In this document: positions 6,784 to 14,506 of the stretch, in pieces
Numbering within the stretch: the first letter of the stretch is position 1
Layout: every line of letters begins with the position of its first letter
NCBI GenBank assembly: GCA_023253235.1
Contig: JALRHE010000294.1
Coordinates: 1 to 14,544 of the forward strand
Direction: 5' to 3'
From: Steroidobacteraceae bacterium
GTDB taxonomy: Bacteria > Pseudomonadota > Gammaproteobacteria > Steroidobacterales > Steroidobacteraceae
DNA: 14,544 bases
The notes under the pieces: model-generated
Seen by the model: the letters and a program-made list of their open reading frames with translations, nothing else
Told to the model about the DNA's origin: nothing
Databases searched by the model: none
Translations under genes and position numbers: made by a program

Positions 6784-6984
6784 TCAGCCGCTTCGAGGGT
6801 CGCTCGGTCCGAGTGGCTCGCTTTTGCGCGCATACGCTCGGCAGGGTGAACCGCTGGTCCGCAGCACTTCGAGGTGCGGCACGATCCGGCTCTTGAAGCC
6901 GATGGCATCGCAGCCATAGGGCATCCCCGGGTCCCACGTGACGCGGAAGTATCGGCAGGTCCAGCAGTTAGGGTGATCGCTCAT
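6784..6984 (-). CDS. Small four-cysteine conserved protein
   Basis: This 66-residue protein has C7-x2-C10, C25 and C48, with the segments CRYFRVTWDPGMPYGC (10-25) and GFKSR (29-33). I recall similar short proteins, widespread in proteobacteria and usually labelled hypothetical. The four cysteines could bind one zinc or an Fe-S cluster, but no ligand is shown. Its stop codon (6784-6786) directly abuts the stop of the TerB/DUF697 gene with no bases between them. Its start at 6984 is divergent from the CMD-like gene with at most 33 bp between. The reading frame ends exactly at the neighbour, and the cysteine pattern and conserved WDP-x-x-PYGC core argue that it is real. No Shine-Dalgarno is evident. 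Its partner gene, if any, is not clear. Confidence 0.75.
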   Translation of the reverse strand: MSDHPNCWTCRYFRVTWDPGMPYGCDAIGFKSRIVPHLEVLRTSGSPCRAYARKSEPLGPSDPRSG

Positions 6985-7017
6985 GCGCTACCATTATCGT
7001 CGATGTCCGAGCCTCCA

Positions 7018-7578
7018 ATGAACACGCCTAAGCCCTTCATTCCGCCATTGTCGCGAGATGATCTGCCGCCATTCATGCAGCCAGCGCACGATCGGGCGTT
7101 GGCTGTCCGAGGTGATGCGACCTTCATCGATGTGATGGGTCACGCTCCTGATGTGTTTGCTTGGTATGGTGATTTTTACCAGCGCTTGTTTCACGGCGGC
7201 CGTGTTCCGGTCGCCATGAAGGAGCTCGCGCGTTATCGCCTCTCGACATTGCATGGCTGCGCCTTCTGCAATAAGGGGAATCGGCTCGATGCGATGGCGG
7301 CGGGACTCACGGAGGCTCAAGTTGCGGCGATCGACGACATCGAGGCTCCGTGTTGGAGTGATGCAGAGCGAGCGGTCATCCGTTTGGCCGAAGAGATGTC
7401 GCTCGGCAAGTCGGACGGAGTGGTGTCCTCCGAGTTACATGCGGATCTCACGCGTCATTTCGATAACCAGCAGATTTTGGAGCTTGGCGTCACCATGGCG
7501 GTGTTGACGGGCATGGCGAAGTTTTTGTTTGCGTTCGATCTCGTTGAGCGAGAGAGTTATTGCGAGTTCGGCCGCTAG
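7018..7578 (+). CDS. Carboxymuconolactone decarboxylase / AhpD-like family protein
   Basis: This 186-residue protein belongs to the all-helical CMD/AhpD-like fold. The core has VPVAMKELARYRLSTLHGCAFCNKGN (63-88) with the C81-x2-C84 pair typical of AhpD-like peroxidase or disulfide-reductase members. This is followed by AMAAGLTEAQVAAI (92-105) and the second helix set DAERAVIRLAEEMS (115-128) and ILELGVTMAVLTGMAKF (153-169). True gamma-carboxymuconolactone decarboxylases are usually smaller (about 130 residues) and lack the redox CxxC, so an alkylhydroperoxidase-like or unknown redox role is more likely. The ATG at 7018 was chosen; an ATG at 7003 in frame adds five residues and neither has a good Shine-Dalgarno. 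The longer frame from 6874 overlaps the antisense gene and is not credible. A 25-bp gap leads to the acyl-CoA ligase on the same strand, so the two are probably co-transcribed. Confidence 0.82.
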   Translation: MNTPKPFIPPLSRDDLPPFMQPAHDRALAVRGDATFIDVMGHAPDVFAWYGDFYQRLFHGGRVPVAMKELARYRLSTLHGCAFCNKGNRLDAMAAGLTEAQVAAIDDIEAPCWSDAERAVIRLAEEMSLGKSDGVVSSELHADLTRHFDNQQILELGVTMAVLTGMAKFLFAFDLVERESYCEFGR

Positions 7579-7592
7579 TACATCCGATCGAC

Positions 7593-7598
7593 AGGAGG
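7593..7598 (+). promoter_or_regulatory. Ribosome binding site of the acyl-CoA ligase gene
   Basis: A perfect AGGAGG, continued by GG, lies 5 nt before the ATG at 7604. It rules out the in-frame upstream ATG at 7529, which overlaps the CMD-like gene. Confidence 0.92.
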
Positions 7599-7603
7599 GG
7601 GTC

Positions 7604-9226
7604 ATGTTCGGAGCGATGCAGGAACAACCGCTGCTGATATCGCGGTTAATCGAGTTTGCCGCGAGGAATCATTCGGATGCCGAAATCGTCTCGAGACGAG
7701 TCGAGGGCGATCTGCATCGCTACACCTATCGAGACGCCGCTGCGCGATCGCGGCAAGTTGCTAATGCGCTCGATCGTCTCGAGCTGCCCTCCGGATCGCG
7801 GGTCGGGACGCTCGCTTGGAATGGCTACCGACACTTCGAGCTGTATTTTGGAGTCAGCGGCAGCGCGCGGGTGTTACACACGATCAATCCGCGTCTCGCT
7901 CCCGAGCAAGTCGTTTGGATCATCAACGACGCACAAGACTCCGTCCTTTGTTTCGATCTTACCTTCCTGCCGATCATAGAAGCCGTCGCGGCGCAGTGTC
8001 CTTCGGTGAAGCAGTGGGTTCTGATGGCGGATGCAGACCGGCTACCTGCAACGACCTCGATCCCGGGCTTGGTCGATTACGAGTCCTGGATCGCCGGCGA
8101 AACCACGGAATACGCCTGGCCCGAGTTCGATGAGCGCACTGCTGCTGCGCTCTGCTACACGAGTGGTACCACCGGCAATCCCAAAGGCGTGTTGTATTCG
8201 CATCGCTCGACCGTGCTGCATGCATATGCCGGTGCAATGCCCGATGCGATGAACCTCTCGTCGAGAGATTCGGTGCTGCCTGTTGTGCCGATGTTCCATG
8301 TCAACGCCTGGGGTATTCCCTATGTGGCGGCGATGGTTGGCGTGAAGCTGGTCTTCCCCGGTGCTGCGCTAGACGGTAAATCGCTGCACCACTTGATCGA
8401 GACCGAGGGTGTCACCATGGCCGCGGGTGTACCGACGGTATGGCTTGGATTACTGAATCATGTCGACTCGGTTCAAGGCGGCTTCGCGACGATGCGGCGA
8501 ACGGTCATCGGCGGTTCGGCGTGCCCCCGCGCCATGATCGAGCGCTTCCGCGCGTTGGGTGTGATCGTATTGCACGCTTGGGGCATGACAGAGATGTCGC
8601 CGCTCGGCACTCTGAGTACGCTCAAGGGCAAGCATTTGGTCGCCCCCGAGATCGATCAGCTCGCCCTTATGGAAAAACAGGGCAGAGCCATCTTTGGCGT
8701 TGAGATGAAGATCGTCGACGATGCTGGTCGAGAGTTACCGTGGGACGGCAAGTCGACCGGTGATTTGCTCGTACGCGGGCCGTGGATCGTTTCGCGTTAT
8801 TTCAAGGATGCTGGCGGTGATCCGTTGATAGACGGTTGGTTTCCGACGGGTGATGTCGCGAGTATCGATCCAGACGGATTCATGCAGATCACCGATCGCA
8901 GCAAGGATGTGATCAAGTCCGGTGGTGAGTGGATCAGTTCAATCGATATCGAAAACATTGCGATGGGACACCCGGCTGTAGCCATGGCCGCTTGCATCGG
9001 CGTACCCCATCCCAAATGGGATGAGCGGCCATTACTCGTCGTGGTGCGTAAACCTGGTGCCGAGGTGACAGCAGAGGCACTGCTCGAGTTCTATCGCGGC
9101 AAAGTTGCGAAGTGGCAAGTTCCGGACGATGTCGTATTCGTCGATGCCATTCCGCTCGGCGCGACCGGCAAGATGCAGAAGATCAAGTTGCGTGAGCAGT
9201 TCCGCGATTACGTGTTGCCGAGCTGA
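7604..9226 (+). CDS. AMP-forming acyl-CoA ligase, AlkK-like medium/long-chain type
   Basis: This 540-residue ANL-superfamily enzyme activates a carboxylic acid with ATP to an acyl-adenylate and transfers it to CoA, feeding beta-oxidation in the cytoplasm. Motifs in order: P-loop YTSGTTGNPKG (185-195), substrate-channel PMFHVNAWG (229-237), A5 WGMTEMSPLGT (326-336), A7 GWFPTGDVASID (411-422), hinge DRSKDVIKSGGEWIS (431-445), and A10 GATGKMQK (519-526) with catalytic lysine K523. The N-terminal QEQPLLISRLIEFAARNHSD (6-25) and HTINPRL (92-98) are characteristic of AlkK-type medium-chain fatty acyl-CoA ligases. Length matches that group. Chain length and substrate are not readable, and a side-chain or terpenoid acid is possible. 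Its last 44 nt overlap the convergent GST-like gene. Confidence 0.93.
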   Translation: MFGAMQEQPLLISRLIEFAARNHSDAEIVSRRVEGDLHRYTYRDAAARSRQVANALDRLELPSGSRVGTLAWNGYRHFELYFGVSGSARVLHTINPRLAPEQVVWIINDAQDSVLCFDLTFLPIIEAVAAQCPSVKQWVLMADADRLPATTSIPGLVDYESWIAGETTEYAWPEFDERTAAALCYTSGTTGNPKGVLYSHRSTVLHAYAGAMPDAMNLSSRDSVLPVVPMFHVNAWGIPYVAAMVGVKLVFPGAALDGKSLHHLIETEGVTMAAGVPTVWLGLLNHVDSVQGGFATMRRTVIGGSACPRAMIERFRALGVIVLHAWGMTEMSPLGTLSTLKGKHLVAPEIDQLALMEKQGRAIFGVEMKIVDDAGRELPWDGKSTGDLLVRGPWIVSRYFKDAGGDPLIDGWFPTGDVASIDPDGFMQITDRSKDVIKSGGEWISSIDIENIAMGHPAVAMAACIGVPHPKWDERPLLVVVRKPGAEVTAEALLEFYRGKVAKWQVPDDVVFVDAIPLGATGKMQKIKLREQFRDYVLPS

Positions 9227-10328
9227 ACCGCGCTTGTAGTCCATCGCGCTCGAGTCTGGGCGCATCGAGCGATAGCAAGGCTCCGCCACCGGCGTCTTTC
9301 AGCCAACGACGCAGCTCGATTGCCGACTCTTCCGGCAGCGACGTGATAGCGTCGATGGCGCATTGCGTCATCCAAAGCGTGTAAGGCATCGCGGCGCGTC
9401 GGAAAGTGCCCTCCTGCAGTGGGATGGCGACATCCTCCAGGATACGCGGTAGGCGCTTATCCGTCGGCCAGTGAGCAGCGAGTGCTTTGACTTGCGAGGC
9501 AATGCCGACAACTTGCGCTCCGAATTCGTCGAATGTAGCTCGAAGGATCGGCATCAGCGTTGCTGGGAGTTCGTCGTCGGCAAGCCACGCATTGTCGCGC
9601 GTCTCATCGAGAGAGTTCGGTAAGTCAGCCATTCGATCGATCCAATTTCGCAAATGCGGATTTGGTGCGATCAGTTCTCGCGCCGGCCACGGGTCACGAC
9701 CAAGATGGCCATACATCGTGCCCATCAATGAAAAGTCTGCAAGACTTGGTTTGCCGCCGAGCAAGAATGCATGCTCGGTGAAATGAGCTTCTAGCAAGGC
9801 AAGCATGCGGCGTGTCCAAGCCATGAGCAGTTCGTCTTGCTCGGGTCGCACGCCGACGGCCGGCAGATAGCCGCGCAAACGCCGAGCGATGCGAGCGACG
9901 GCACGGCGTTGCAAAAAGCCCGGCCAGCCGGGCAACAAGGCGTTGCCGGCATCATGCTCGAACAGTGGATAGTTTTCGCTGTGACGCCAACGAGTCTGCA
10001 TGGCAACGGGGATCCACCACTCGTCCCCCCACGCTTCGAGCCAAAGCGATACGAAGCGCTGTCGAGGCGATGTCGGCAAGATGGGACGATCTTTGAATCG
10101 CGCCTCGATGAACTGCCAGGTTTCGCTCGAATCCTGCATCCAAATATCGTCGGGCGTTTGTAGCAGGGGCATGGCAACCACCCCGGTTTTTCGCTTACCA
10201 AGCCACATCAACACGAAGAGATTCACATCGACATCGTCGAACGGAACTCGCTTGTACTTCAGGTAAGAGCGCACCTTGCCGGCAAAGTAAGACAAGTGCC
10301 ATCCGTACATCCGATAACGTGTGCTCAT
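9183..10328 (-). CDS. Glutathione S-transferase-like protein, oversized
   Basis: The 381-residue product has a thioredoxin-like N-terminal domain with a GST glutathione-site signature: YFAGKVRSYLKYK (14-26), VVAMPLLQ (50-57) as the cis-Pro region, and MQDSSETWQFIEARF (64-78) with the acidic-Ser pair. A helical GST C-terminal domain follows, with LGGKPSLADFSLMGTMYGHL (190-209). Typical GSTs are 200-240 residues. Here an extra segment lies between the two halves (about 85-165) and a further 120 residues follow (about 255-381). The true start is the ATG at 10328, which overlaps the stop of the SDR gene as ATGA; an upstream in-frame start at 10385 would overlap that gene by 60 bp. It is last in the sulfatase-SDR operon and may conjugate or isomerise the product with glutathione, or act as a dehalogenase or etherase-like lyase. 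Its 3' end overlaps the acyl-CoA ligase gene by 44 nt. Confidence 0.75.
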   Translation of the reverse strand: MSTRYRMYGWHLSYFAGKVRSYLKYKRVPFDDVDVNLFVLMWLGKRKTGVVAMPLLQTPDDIWMQDSSETWQFIEARFKDRPILPTSPRQRFVSLWLEAWGDEWWIPVAMQTRWRHSENYPLFEHDAGNALLPGWPGFLQRRAVARIARRLRGYLPAVGVRPEQDELLMAWTRRMLALLEAHFTEHAFLLGGKPSLADFSLMGTMYGHLGRDPWPARELIAPNPHLRNWIDRMADLPNSLDETRDNAWLADDELPATLMPILRATFDEFGAQVVGIASQVKALAAHWPTDKRLPRILEDVAIPLQEGTFRRAAMPYTLWMTQCAIDAITSLPEESAIELRRWLKDAGGGALLSLDAPRLERDGLQARFSSATRNRGTAHAT

Positions 10329-11059
10329 AAGCGCTTCCAGAAAAAGTTCGGGATGTGACGAAAGAATGGCTTGAAGAGTCGCCAAGGAAATGCGGGAACG
10401 ATAGCCTCTTCGCGACCCTTCTCGATTGCCTCGGCCATCTCGAACGCTGCTTTGGTCGCGGGAATTGCAAAAGGATACTTGCCGATATCGGGCATGATAT
10501 CCGTCACGACGAACCCCGGTTGGATGTCGGTGACGCAGATGTTGTGACGTGCCAATTCGATACGTGCTGACCGCAAGTACATCGAGATGGCGGCTTTGCT
10601 TGCGCAGTAAGCGGCTTGCTTCGGTACGGCGATCATCGAGGCTAGGGATGAAACACCGACGATATGCCCGCTTTTTTGCTGGGCGAAGTGTGCTGCGGCT
10701 GCGTCGATCGAGGCGATTGCGCCAATCACGTTGGTTTGGATGATGCGCATCTCGGCCGGCAGTTCATCTTTGCCGACATGGGTGAAGGCATTGATACCGG
10801 CGTTGGCGACAAAGATGTCGACCGAACCCAAGGTTTGGAAAAAACTCTGTAGCTGATGGGCAACCGAGCTCGCCGCATCGACATCGAGTTGACCCGTCAT
10901 TACAGCTGCTGCGCCGCAAGCGACGGCTTCTTGTTGCAAGGATGCCAGAGCATCGGTGCGTCGGCCGAGTAGCCCTAGGCGATAACCGCGCTTGGCGAAC
11001 TCGAGTGCTAGTGCCCGACCGATACCCGACGACGCGCCGGTGATGACGATCGTCTTCAT
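10325..11059 (-). CDS. Short-chain dehydrogenase/reductase (SDR)
   Basis: This 244-residue classical SDR has the TGASSGIG cofactor loop (7-14), R33/R34 after the second beta strand (suggesting NADPH preference), LDV (58-60), NAG (86-88), N110, and the catalytic tetrad completed by S138, Y151 and K155 (YCASK 151-155). PGFVVTDI (181-188) covers the post-catalytic PG motif. It would interconvert an alcohol and a ketone on a small, probably hydrophobic molecule. The C-terminal 20 residues are rich in Phe, Trp and Arg and could dock to a membrane surface. The ATG at 11059 overlaps the upstream sulfatase stop as ATGA; a longer frame from 11131 would lie inside that gene. Coupled with two sulfatases, it plausibly oxidises the hydroxyl freed by desulfation. 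The substrate is inferred from context only. Confidence 0.9.
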   Translation of the reverse strand: MKTIVITGASSGIGRALALEFAKRGYRLGLLGRRTDALASLQQEAVACGAAAVMTGQLDVDAASSVAHQLQSFFQTLGSVDIFVANAGINAFTHVGKDELPAEMRIIQTNVIGAIASIDAAAAHFAQQKSGHIVGVSSLASMIAVPKQAAYCASKAAISMYLRSARIELARHNICVTDIQPGFVVTDIMPDIGKYPFAIPATKAAFEMAEAIEKGREEAIVPAFPWRLFKPFFRHIPNFFWKRL

Positions 11060-12837
11060 GACTTGTTTCGTCTGCGTCTTACGAGCACCCACCAGAACGC
11101 GAGAACGAGTACCACTAAGCCGACTATCCATTTCATATAGGGAAGATAAACGAAAAGAAATGCATTGATGGAGACTTGCTTGCGGGGCTCGTAACCTGCC
11201 GGCAGGGGAAGCACGCCATTTTCCTGCTCATAACGAGCATAGGCCGCAATCATGTCGGCATAGTCGGTGGGACGTTCGAGGCTGAGGTCTTGTGTCTCGC
11301 CGGGGTCTTTGGTGATGTCATATAAACGCCATCGCCCGTCGCCGCTCGGCGGCGGTATCCGCAGCAGTTTCAGATCACCACGAAAAAGCGCACCGTGCCC
11401 TGCGAGCTCGTAACCCACCGTCTCGCCGACCTCGCGGTGACGACGCGATGGGTCCTGCAACACCGGTAGAAGGCTGCGACCCGTGATCGACTCGACGGTG
11501 CGCCCTGCGAAGGTGTTCGTTGCCGTCACGCCCGCGAGCTCCAACAGCGTCGGTGCGATGTCTTTGACATGGGTGAACGAGTGATGAATCGCACCCGGCG
11601 CCGTGACGCTCTTGCCTGCGATGATCATCGGGACTCGCAAGCCGCCTTCACCTGCATGAAACTTGTAGTAAGCGAGGGGAGAGGCAGCCGCACTTGCCCA
11701 ACTTGGGCCGATGACAGCATAGGTACCAGGTTCGCCAAGGCGCGATCGCTCCCAGGTGTATTGCCAACGCAGCCACATACGGCCCGATCTGATCGTGAGC
11801 GGATCGGAAGCCTCTGCGCCGTTGTCAGACAAGAACACGAAAACGGTATTCTCGAACTGCCCTGTCTTTTTGAGATGATCGATCAGTCGGCCGATGTGAT
11901 GATCCATGGCTTCCGCCATGCCCGCATACACTTCCATGCGACGCGATTCATATGCGCGTCGACGAGCATCCAGTCGATCCCAGTTTTCGGTGGTCGCCAT
12001 CTCGACCATCGGTGTGTTCGCCGGGATCAAGCCGAGCGCTGCAGCCCGATCGCGACGTTCTTGTCGAAGTTGATGCCAGCCGCCGTCATATCGCCCTGCA
12101 TACCGCTCGACGAATTCCTTGGGTGCCTGCAGTGGGATGTGATTAGCCTGGAAGGCGAGATACAACAAGAACGGCTTGTCCGAGTTCGCATCTTGTTGCA
12201 GATACCGCAGTGCGCGATCGACGTAGAACTCGGAGGAGTAAAACCGCTTCGGCATGATTGCTTCACGGCCGTCCTCGAACCAGTACACCTTATCCGTGAG
12301 ACCGAGATAGCGTTGTTGCGTATCCCAATTGTCGGATCCGCTATCGCCCTGAACGAGCGAACGATCGAAGCCGCGAGCAGGGGGTAGATTGTGCGGCTCT
12401 TTACCAACATGCCACTTGCCGACGGCGTAGTTTCGATATCCCGCCTCTTGGAGTCGAGATGCGAAGGTCACCACATCCCGCGAGAGGACGGTGAGATATC
12501 CCGGCTTGCCATAATGTTGATGCGGCACTGATTCACGCATGGCGCCGATACCGGTGCGGTGCGAATCGACACCCGTCAGCAGCATGGCGCGCGTTGGCGA
12601 ACATTCGGCGGATGTGTGGAAGTTGGCGAACCGCACGCCGTTTGCAGCTAGCGAATCGAGATGCGGGGTCGAGATCTCCCCTCCAAAGGCGCCGACGTCG
12701 GTATAACCCCAGTCGTCCGCAACGATCACGACAAAGTTCGGGCGTTGCGCCGTGGCAGTCACATCGGCGCGCGCGCTGGATCCGAGCGCGACGAGCGCCG
12801 TCAGCCACACGAGCCAAGCGCGTCGACTGTCGATCAT
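11056..12837 (-). CDS. AtsA-like formylglycine sulfatase with C-terminal membrane anchor
   Basis: This 593-residue type I sulfatase hydrolyses a sulfate ester. A signal peptide (1-24, ending S-S-A-R-A) exports it. The metal site is D41, D42, D338 and N339. The C-S-P-T-R motif at 79-83 holds C79, which must be converted to formylglycine. K141 and H143 (GKWHVG), H233 and K392 are the other active-site positions. The insert between DNG (338-340) and K392, with GPSWASAAASPLAYYK, is like that of Pseudomonas AtsA (S1_4-type arylsulfatases). Unusually, residues about 559-586 form a membrane segment followed by RRRR, so the catalytic domain should sit in the periplasm, tethered to the inner membrane. 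Its ATG is 1 nt after the stop of the other sulfatase gene and its stop overlaps the SDR start. No formylglycine-generating enzyme gene lies in the window. The substrate (aryl, alkyl or steroid sulfate) is unknown. Confidence 0.92.
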   Translation of the reverse strand: MIDSRRAWLVWLTALVALGSSARADVTATAQRPNFVVIVADDWGYTDVGAFGGEISTPHLDSLAANGVRFANFHTSAECSPTRAMLLTGVDSHRTGIGAMRESVPHQHYGKPGYLTVLSRDVVTFASRLQEAGYRNYAVGKWHVGKEPHNLPPARGFDRSLVQGDSGSDNWDTQQRYLGLTDKVYWFEDGREAIMPKRFYSSEFYVDRALRYLQQDANSDKPFLLYLAFQANHIPLQAPKEFVERYAGRYDGGWHQLRQERRDRAAALGLIPANTPMVEMATTENWDRLDARRRAYESRRMEVYAGMAEAMDHHIGRLIDHLKKTGQFENTVFVFLSDNGAEASDPLTIRSGRMWLRWQYTWERSRLGEPGTYAVIGPSWASAAASPLAYYKFHAGEGGLRVPMIIAGKSVTAPGAIHHSFTHVKDIAPTLLELAGVTATNTFAGRTVESITGRSLLPVLQDPSRRHREVGETVGYELAGHGALFRGDLKLLRIPPPSGDGRWRLYDITKDPGETQDLSLERPTDYADMIAAYARYEQENGVLPLPAGYEPRKQVSINAFLFVYLPYMKWIVGLVVLVLAFWWVLVRRRRNKS

Positions 12838-12838
12838 C

Positions 12839-14506
12839 TTAGTTGGAGAAGTAGACGTACTCGTCCCCGGGCTCTTGCGGGTCAGCGAGTGTCTTATCGA
12901 TCGGAATGTAGCCAGCGCCTAGAGATCGCCACATCGGGGGAACTTGTGAGCGATCGAATGCGTCGAGCGCCGTACGCATGGCGGCAACCTTGGTCGGCTC
13001 TTCGGCAGCTAGATTGATTTGCTCGGTGGGATCCGTCGCCAGATTATTCAGCCACACTTTGTTGGGGCGATCGGTGATCTGCAACTTCCAGTCGCCATCA
13101 CGCATGACCAAATAGCGATCGGTTCGCCAGTACAGGGATTGATGAGGACGATCTGCGATCTCACCACGTAGATACGGGAGCAGATTGACTCCATCGATGA
13201 TGCGATCCGACGGAACGGCCGTGTCAGCGGCAGCCGCAGCCGTCGAAAAGATATCGAGATGACTTGCCGGAGCATCGAAGCGCCCTGTCGGTAGACCTTT
13301 GGGCCAGCGCATATACATTGGTACGCGGATGCCGCCTTCGAAGTGCGTTGCCTTCCAGCCGCGGAAGGGCGCATTGATACCTTTGATGCCGATGGTGTGA
13401 GTGCCGCCATTGTCGCTGGTGAAAATGACCAGCGTATCGTTGGTTAGACCCGCTTGATCGAGCGCCTCTAGAACGCGCCCAATGTTTCGATCCAGGGATC
13501 GAATCATCGCGGCATAAACGCGCACGGAGTGATCTTCTATATCCGCCAGCGCTTCGTAGTCTTCGCGAGTCGCTTGCAGCGGAGTATGCGGTGCGTTGTA
13601 AGCAAGATAGAGAAAGAACGGACGATGTCGGTTGCGGTCGATGATCGTCAGCGCTTGGTCAGTGAAGTAGTCGGTTAGGTATTTGTTCGGCTTGAAAAGC
13701 TCGCCATCATTGAAGCGAACTCCCCACGGATGTGCCGCCCAGATGAAGCGATCGAGTGGGTCGATCTTCGAGGCGGCATTGACGACGTTAGGATCATCTT
13801 CGGGCAGGAACATGGCAGCGCCGTAGGGCAACGAGAGCGACTCGTTGAAGCCGTGCGCCGTGGGTCGAAACTGTGGCGCATCGCCAAGATGCCATTTGCC
13901 GACGTGGGCAGTGTGATAGCCGGCACTACGCAACACACGCGCCAGTGTGATCTCGTTGGTCGGCAATCCCAACGATTCGAGCGGTGGCTGCCCCTGCTCA
14001 CGTTCTGGGAAATAAATCGAATGGTGAAGCTGTGATTCAGATTGACGCAGTTGCGTCACCACTTTCATGAAGTTCTTGGCGGTCGGTGTGAACTCGTAGC
14101 CATATCGCGTGGGATACCGACCCGTCATGATGGCTGCCCGCGATGGCGCACACGTGGGGCTACCCGAATAGGCTGTCGCGAGATTGACGCCCTCGTTGGC
14201 GATCCGATCGATATTAGGCGTTTTGAGGCGCCCGCCTACGAGGCCCCCGTTGAGCGAGACGTCGTTATAGCCAAGGTCATCGGCGACGATGAGCACGATG
14301 TTAGGTGGGCGCACTGCCGCTAAAGCCGAGGCCGACGATGGGCCGCGCTGCCATTCGACCTCGCGGTAGGGCGCGCTCTCTTCGCGAACCGCGTATTGAA
14401 TCCAGAGCAGCGTCAGACCCGTTCGGCCACCGATTGCCACGAAGGTGCCGGCGACTACCGCCATCATGACACCAGCAGCCAAAAACCATTTTGTCGTTTT
14501 CGTCAT
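12839..14506 (-). CDS. Formylglycine sulfatase with N-terminal membrane anchor
   Basis: This 555-residue type I sulfatase is the first gene of the operon within the window. Residues 7-27 form a hydrophobic segment after KTTKW with no clear cleavage site, so it is probably an uncleaved signal anchor leaving the enzyme in the periplasm. A second moderately hydrophobic stretch lies at 29-40. Active-site positions: D76 and D77 (IVADDLGYND), the C-A-P-S-R motif 119-123 with formylglycine precursor C119, K204 and H206 (GKWHLG), H307 (APHTPL), D365 and N366 (SDNGG) and K385. It has the short spacing from DNG to K385 and the EGGIRVPM motif (390-397) seen in many arylsulfatase A- and polysaccharide-type sulfatases. 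It is thus a different subfamily from its neighbour and not a recent duplicate. The ATG at 14506 has only a weak G-rich upstream stretch. Any promoter lies right of 14507, mostly outside the window. Confidence 0.92.
   Translation of the reverse strand: MTKTTKWFLAAGVMMAVVAGTFVAIGGRTGLTLLWIQYAVREESAPYREVEWQRGPSSASALAAVRPPNIVLIVADDLGYNDVSLNGGLVGGRLKTPNIDRIANEGVNLATAYSGSPTCAPSRAAIMTGRYPTRYGYEFTPTAKNFMKVVTQLRQSESQLHHSIYFPEREQGQPPLESLGLPTNEITLARVLRSAGYHTAHVGKWHLGDAPQFRPTAHGFNESLSLPYGAAMFLPEDDPNVVNAASKIDPLDRFIWAAHPWGVRFNDGELFKPNKYLTDYFTDQALTIIDRNRHRPFFLYLAYNAPHTPLQATREDYEALADIEDHSVRVYAAMIRSLDRNIGRVLEALDQAGLTNDTLVIFTSDNGGTHTIGIKGINAPFRGWKATHFEGGIRVPMYMRWPKGLPTGRFDAPASHLDIFSTAAAAADTAVPSDRIIDGVNLLPYLRGEIADRPHQSLYWRTDRYLVMRDGDWKLQITDRPNKVWLNNLATDPTEQINLAAEEPTKVAAMRTALDAFDRSQVPPMWRSLGAGYIPIDKTLADPQEPGDEYVYFSN

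Noticed and set aside
11569..12387. Plus-strand 272-codon open frame antisense to the second sulfatase
   Set aside because: It overlaps the catalytic part of a clear sulfatase gene; its composition is not protein-like and no motif or ribosome site supports it.
11056..14506. Recent tandem duplication of the two sulfatase genes
   Set aside because: The proteins differ in the CxPxR motif, in spacing around the DNG and Lys sites and in anchoring, so they look like separate subfamilies.
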